Shown: positions 59,843 to 64,000 of the stretch, piece after piece | Numbering within the stretch: the first letter of the stretch is position 1 | Layout: the number at the start of each line of letters is the position of its first letter | Assembly (NCBI GenBank): GCA_900769665.1 | Contig: CAAGHL010000061.1 | Coordinates: 1 to 64,000, forward strand | Direction of reading: 5' to 3' | From: Clostridia bacterium | Lineage (GTDB): Bacteria > Bacillota > Clostridia > Christensenellales > CAG-314 | Length of the DNA stretch: 64,000 nt | Translations under genes and position numbers: made by a program | The notes under the pieces: generated by a model | Told to the model about the DNA's origin: nothing | The model's database searches: none | Seen by the model: only the letters and a program-made list of their open reading frames with translations

Positions 59843-61498
59843 ATGACAGATATTGAAATAGCAAGGCAATGCAAATTGCAACCCATTGTCGAAATTGCCC
59901 AAAAAATAGGCATAGACAAAAGTAAAATAGAGTTGTACGGCAACTACAAAGCGAAAATCGCCGACGTGCCCGCGCCCAAGAAAAACGCAAAACTCGTGCT
60001 TGTTACGGCAATCAATCCCACTGCGGCAGGCGAGGGAAAAACGACGGTAAGTATCGGTCTTGCCGACGGAATGAACCTTGTCGGCGTAAAAACCTGCCTT
60101 GCATTGCGTGAGCCGTCGCTTGGACCCGTGTTTGGTATTAAGGGTGGCGCGACGGGCGGCGGATACAGTCAAATACTGCCAATGGAAGACATAAACCTGC
60201 ATTTTACGGGGGATTTTCACGCTATTACGTCAGCAAATAACTTACTTGCGGCAATGATTGACAACAGTGTGTTTCAAGGCAATCCGTTGCGTATCGACGT
60301 AAACAGAATTGTGTTCAATCGTTGCTTGGACGTAAACGATCGTGCTTTGCGTGGAGTGGTGGTCAATCACAACGTAAAGGACACTGTGGCGCACGAGGAA
60401 AAATTCAACATTACGGCGGCTAGCGAAGTGATGGCGGTGCTGACCCTTGCGGAAGACATTGTCGACTTGAAGCGTCGTTTGGGCAATATTTTGGTTGCCT
60501 ACAATCTTGACGGCGAACCCGTGTTTGCGCGCGACCTTATGGCGCAGGACGCTATGGCGATTTTGCTGAAAGACGCACTGAAACCCAATTTGGTACAGAC
60601 AATCGGCGGTACGCCTGCCTTTGTGCATTGCGGACCTTTTGCCAACATTGCCCACGGGTGCAACAGTGTGCAAGCCACGAAATTGGCAATGACCTACGCC
60701 GACTACACCGTAACGGAAGCAGGCTTCGGCGCTGACCTCGGTGCGGAGAAATTTCTCGACGTGAAGTGCCGTTTGAGCGGACTTCGCCCAAATGCCGTTG
60801 TTATCGTCGCCACCGTGCGCGCGCTAAAACTGCATGGCGGTGCGGACAAAACCATGTTGAACGTTGCCGACGTGCAAGCCGTGAAGCGTGGGTTGCCTAA
60901 CCTTATGCGCCATGTAAACAACATTTTTAACGTGTACAAACTGCCGTGCGTTGTTGCGATAAACAAGTTTGCCGGCGACACCGACGAGGAAATTGCCGCA
61001 GTGAAAGAAGCTGTCGAGGCAGTAGGCGTACAAGCCGTGCCTTGCGACGTTTGGGCAAAAGGCGGCAAGGGCGCAACGGAATTGGCTCAAACAGTAGTGG
61101 AACTTTGCAACCAACCCAACGAAAGTTTTGCTTTTTGCTACGGCACGGACGACGACGTCGTGACGAAAATTCGCAAGATTGCTACACGCATTTACGGTGC
61201 TAAGGATGTAGAACTGTCCGATACAGCCGTTGAGAGCCTTCGTGCGCTTAGCCAATTGGACATTGGCTCGATGCCGGTGGTGGTGGCAAAAACGCAATAC
61301 AGCTTCTCCGACGACATGAATTTGCTCGGTGCGCCGACAGACTTCGTGTTGCATATACGTGACATCGAGTATCGTGGTGGCGCGGGTTTCTTGGTTGCGT
61401 TGGCAGGTAATATGTTACTTATGCCCGGGTTGCCAAAGGTGCCCAATGCGGTAGGGATGACAATCTCGCCCGACGGCACGATAGATGGATTGTATTGA
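59843..61498 (+). CDS. fhs: Formate-tetrahydrofolate ligase
   Basis: A 551-aa enzyme that makes 10-formyl-THF from formate, THF and ATP, feeding purines, fMet-tRNA and, in acetogens, the methyl branch of acetyl-CoA synthesis. Motifs are NPTAAGEGKTTVSIGLADG (about 55-73, ATP loop), REPSLGPVFGIKGGATGGGY, and LLLMPGLPKVPNA-type ending MPGLPKVPNAVGM. It starts at 59843 after AAGGAGG; the frame upstream to 59741 is not used. No other Wood-Ljungdahl gene is in the window. Confidence 0.97.
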   Translation: MTDIEIARQCKLQPIVEIAQKIGIDKSKIELYGNYKAKIADVPAPKKNAKLVLVTAINPTAAGEGKTTVSIGLADGMNLVGVKTCLALREPSLGPVFGIKGGATGGGYSQILPMEDINLHFTGDFHAITSANNLLAAMIDNSVFQGNPLRIDVNRIVFNRCLDVNDRALRGVVVNHNVKDTVAHEEKFNITAASEVMAVLTLAEDIVDLKRRLGNILVAYNLDGEPVFARDLMAQDAMAILLKDALKPNLVQTIGGTPAFVHCGPFANIAHGCNSVQATKLAMTYADYTVTEAGFGADLGAEKFLDVKCRLSGLRPNAVVIVATVRALKLHGGADKTMLNVADVQAVKRGLPNLMRHVNNIFNVYKLPCVVAINKFAGDTDEEIAAVKEAVEAVGVQAVPCDVWAKGGKGATELAQTVVELCNQPNESFAFCYGTDDDVVTKIRKIATRIYGAKDVELSDTAVESLRALSQLDIGSMPVVVAKTQYSFSDDMNLLGAPTDFVLHIRDIEYRGGAGFLVALAGNMLLMPGLPKVPNAVGMTISPDGTIDGLY

Positions 61499-61515
61499 TT
61501 TTGGCGCAAAAATGC

Positions 61516-61570
61516 GGCAAATTACTACAAAAATCGGCAAAAAATAAAATACTATTACAGACATAGTATT
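61516..61570 (+). repeat. Short hairpin repeat E, copy 6
   Basis: GGCAAATTACTACAAAAATC, GGCAAAAAATAAAAT and the core ACTATTACAGACATAGT (within 61549-61569). It lies between fhs and tdk, where no other terminator is visible. Confidence 0.82.
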
Positions 61571-61665
61571 GCCAAATGACCAAATTTAGACAAAAAATAC
61601 AAATAAATTTTACGATAAATCTTTCGGCAACCGAACTGACGATTGCCAAGAATACGGGAGAAAAA

Positions 61666-62253
61666 ATGTCTAGACTTTACTTCAAATACGGTACAATGGG
61701 CAGTAGCAAGTCGGCACAAGCGTTGATGTGCCAATTCAATTACGAGCAAAAGGGCATGAAGGTCATGCTTGTTAAACCGTCGTTGGACAACCGCGGCGAC
61801 AACGGAGAACAACCCATGGTGCGCAGTCGTATAGGGTTGGCGTCCCCGTGCGAAACCATTGCCCCGACGGAAAGCTTTTACGATTTGTTTGACAAGTTTA
61901 GCGCCGAAAACGGGCGTTGCGATTGCGTAATAGTGGACGAAGCGCAATTTTGTACAACGGAGCAGGTAAACCAATTGAAGCAACTTACGCAAAATGTACC
62001 CGTGTTGTGTTACGGCTTGATGGTTGACTTCCGTTGCCAACTTTTTGAGGGTAGCAAACGTTTGGTAGAGCTTGCCGACAGCTTGCAGGAGATCAAGTCG
62101 GTGTGCCGTTGCGGACGTAAGTCCACGGTAAACGCACGCTTTATCAACGGCAAATGCGTAGACGACGGACCCGTGGTGTTTATCGGTGGCGACGAAAGCT
62201 ACGAAAACATGTGCTACTGGTGCTGGCAAGAAGAATTGCACAAAAACAAGTAA
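61666..62253 (+). CDS. tdk: Thymidine kinase, type II
   Basis: A 195-aa salvage enzyme. P-loop YGTMGSSKSAQAL (9-21), DEAQF (about 88-92) with the catalytic Glu, YGLMVDFRCQLFEGS lasso-type segment, and a zinc site from CRCG and CYWC near the end. The start at 61666 follows GGGAG; the longer frame to 61576 would start inside repeat E. The terminator is at 62284-62336. Confidence 0.95.
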   Translation: MSRLYFKYGTMGSSKSAQALMCQFNYEQKGMKVMLVKPSLDNRGDNGEQPMVRSRIGLASPCETIAPTESFYDLFDKFSAENGRCDCVIVDEAQFCTTEQVNQLKQLTQNVPVLCYGLMVDFRCQLFEGSKRLVELADSLQEIKSVCRCGRKSTVNARFINGKCVDDGPVVFIGGDESYENMCYWCWQEELHKNK

Positions 62254-62283
62254 GCAAGAGGAATTGCGTAAAAGTAAACAATT

Positions 62284-62336
62284 AAAAGACGAACTTGCAT
62301 TGGCGGTTGTATACGCCTTGCAAATTCGTCTTTTTT
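62284..62336. terminator. tdk terminator
   Basis: AAAAGACGAA and TTCGTCTTTT, with TTGCA/TGCAA and GGCG/CGCC inner pairs, form a long stem that can terminate both the tdk and the converging dehydratase transcripts. Confidence 0.88.
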
Positions 62337-62523
62337 GATTGTTAGATATTGTTATTGTTAATTTAGTCAGCACTAATAATTACATTTTTTCATTGTTATT
62401 TGTATTGTTTTGATAATAGTGCTTAACTAATTGTTTTAATATTTTCTTTGTATTGACATTTTGCTCGGCGTCAAGTTGCGTAGTTATTTTATTTGTTTTC
62501 GCTGTGACTTGTTGACTTTTTTC

Positions 62524-64000
62524 CTATTTGCTTTTGTCCGTCACGCACCCTTCGGTGGCCGGACGACAAGTATTTGACCATTGCTTCAAGTAGGCGTTTG
62601 CGTAGTTGCCTATGCCGCGGTCGTGATTGCGCAAGCGTGTTTGCACTTCGCGCGCATTGAGGTCGCACTGTATACGTCCCTTGGGTACGGAAATTTCCAC
62701 GCTGTCGCCGTCGCGCAAAACGGTAAATGCGGTGGGGTTGCCGCTTTCGGGTGTGATGTGTCCTACGGCAATGCCGTCGTAAATGTCTGCAATTCTTCCG
62801 TCGGTGATTATCGCTACTTTGTCGGCAAGTCCTGTTTCGTTCAGCAATGCCAACGACATGTACACTTCGCGCATCCCGGGGCAACTTTGCGGTCCTTCGT
62901 TGCGGATGACGACCACGTCGCCGTCGCGGATTTCCTTGTGCAGTATGGCTTCGATTGCCGATTCCTCGCTTTCGTACACTTTTGCTTTGCCGACAAATGT
63001 TTGCTCGGTTTTGTAATGCACAAATGCGCCCTCTTCGGCAAGGTTGCCTTTTACAACTTGCAGTGTTGCCGCCTTGTTTGCCGCGGTTTCCTTGGTGCGC
63101 ACAATCTCGCTGTCGACAACCGTTGCGTTTTGCAGTAGTTGCGACAAGGTCATGCCTGCGCCCGTGTACACTTCGCCGTCGGCAATTTTGTCGCAAACAA
63201 GTTGTTTCAGCACGGCATACATACCGCCTGCGCGGTGTAGCGCAGTCATCGGCGGCTCGCCGTCGGAGGGTTTTGCAAGCAGTAGCGGTACCGTTTTGGC
63301 AATTTCCGATATTGCCTTGAAGTCGACATTGCGCACGCCAAGCTCCTTTGCAACAGCGATTAACCCAAGCATGGTGGTGGTCGAGCCGCCGCAAGCAAGG
63401 TCGGCGCGAATCATGTTTTGCAGCATGGATTGCGTAAGTATTCGACGAGGCGTGCATTTGTTTTGCGCTAGTTTTACGGCAAGTTGACCCGTTTTTACGG
63501 CGATTTTTTGACGTTCGACGGAGTTTGCTGCCGCCGTGCCGTTACCTTGTACTGCCATGCCCGTTGCTTCCAACAAGCAAGATACGCTGTTTTGTCCGTA
63601 TCGGTCGCAGTCGGTGCCGCACACGGTGGGCAATGCGGCTTGGAAGTTTGCCAAAACCTCTTGCATTTTCTTGTTGACTTTTGCGCGTGCCACTTGGCGG
63701 TAGAAAAACTCGAAACCGTATTGCTTACCGTCGTATGTAATTGGGCTCATTGTGCCTTGGCAAACAAAAGCGCAGGGCATGTTTAGTCTTATTGCGCCAA
63801 GCAACATGCCCCAAATTGTGTTCGGCCGGCTTGCCACAAACACAAGTGCGTCAAAGTAGTTGTTCGCGCACAGCGTTTCCACAACGTTTGCGGTAAGTTC
63901 TCGGTTTGGTAGGTCGTATTTGGCGGCGTTTGTGGCGTACATAGCATTGCCCTCGGTTGCGGAAATATGCAACGTTTTGGCAATTGCGCCGCTGGCAAGT
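62524..64000 (-). CDS. Divergent IlvD/Edd-family dehydratase (5' end outside window)
   Basis: At least 492 codons; the frame is open to the window edge, so the N-terminus is missing. Family features are LASGAIAKTLHI and GNAM at the visible start, CGTDCDRYGQN (cluster and metal region), ACGGSTTTMLGLIAVAKELG, RNEGPQSCPGMREVYM and GRIADIYDGIAVGHITPE. Members dehydrate dihydroxy acids: 2,3-dihydroxyvalerates in branched-chain amino-acid synthesis, 6-phosphogluconate, or sugar acids. Several normally fixed positions differ (usual C-x-S-M-x-T-A-N-T, here CDRYGQNSVS; usual KGGPGM, here QSCPGM), so I would not call it IlvD. No ilv genes are adjacent. Confidence 0.85.
   Translation of the reverse strand, partial: LASGAIAKTLHISATEGNAMYATNAAKYDLPNRELTANVVETLCANNYFDALVFVASRPNTIWGMLLGAIRLNMPCAFVCQGTMSPITYDGKQYGFEFFYRQVARAKVNKKMQEVLANFQAALPTVCGTDCDRYGQNSVSCLLEATGMAVQGNGTAAANSVERQKIAVKTGQLAVKLAQNKCTPRRILTQSMLQNMIRADLACGGSTTTMLGLIAVAKELGVRNVDFKAISEIAKTVPLLLAKPSDGEPPMTALHRAGGMYAVLKQLVCDKIADGEVYTGAGMTLSQLLQNATVVDSEIVRTKETAANKAATLQVVKGNLAEEGAFVHYKTEQTFVGKAKVYESEESAIEAILHKEIRDGDVVVIRNEGPQSCPGMREVYMSLALLNETGLADKVAIITDGRIADIYDGIAVGHITPESGNPTAFTVLRDGDSVEISVPKGRIQCDLNAREVQTRLRNHDRGIGNYANAYLKQWSNTCRPATEGCVTDKSK

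Noticed and set aside
5748..61570. The six E repeats as a CRISPR array
   Set aside because: Copies are kilobases apart, each is a lone hairpin, and there are no cas genes.

Overview
The window reads as the chromosome of an anaerobic, low-to-medium GC Firmicute, most likely an uncultured gut or rumen Clostridia lineage. The evidence is SpoIVB, a CIRCE-controlled groES-groEL, a T-box in front of valS, CdaA, Asp23-DAK2 next to rpmB, a DAP-dehydrogenase, and surface proteins rich in Cys/His repeats. Genes are dense and lie on both strands, mostly singly or in operons of two to three. I see no prophage, transposase, CRISPR array or plasmid function.

Layout: (1) 1-7.8 kb: a roughly 606-nt structured RNA with a strong promoter and terminator, then a small membrane protein, dxs, argR, recN and spoIVB. 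This is the published genomic setting of OLE RNA and its partner OapA, and is the most notable system here. (2) 7.8-14 kb: deoB, a LysR regulator, ppa and a NitT/TauT-type ABC importer. (3) 14-25 kb: T-box-valS, an orphan MazF-type toxin, an acyltransferase/zinc-ribbon membrane pair, an Lgt with a long extra membrane domain, pncB and a DivIVA-like protein. (4) 25-33.5 kb: a His-rich metal exporter, groEL/groES, dCMP deaminase, ddh, and cdaA overlapped by a 41-codon membrane microprotein. (5) 34-42.5 kb: a short aspartokinase, two FAD proteins, a 1215-aa repeat protein and a glycerophosphodiesterase. (6) 42.8-55 kb: lepA, hemW, rpmB, asp23, a FakA-like kinase, flavin enzymes, MscS and unknown membrane proteins. 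(7) 55-64 kb: tRNA-Leu, a large papain-like surface protease, tRNA-Cys, a nucleotidyltransferase, fhs, tdk and a divergent IlvD-family dehydratase cut by the window edge.

The spaces between genes carry several families of dispersed elements. Families A (about 127 bp), B (135-226 bp) and C (about 250 bp) keep a similar core sequence between copies, but their long flanking arms differ between copies while staying complementary within each copy. That is the pattern of compensatory change, expected of structured RNA or of self-correcting DNA palindromes. A fourth foldback (D) sits beside B at two loci, and a short hairpin repeat (E) occurs six times, once acting as the recN terminator. All identifications come from reading the sequence and known family motifs; no database search was possible.
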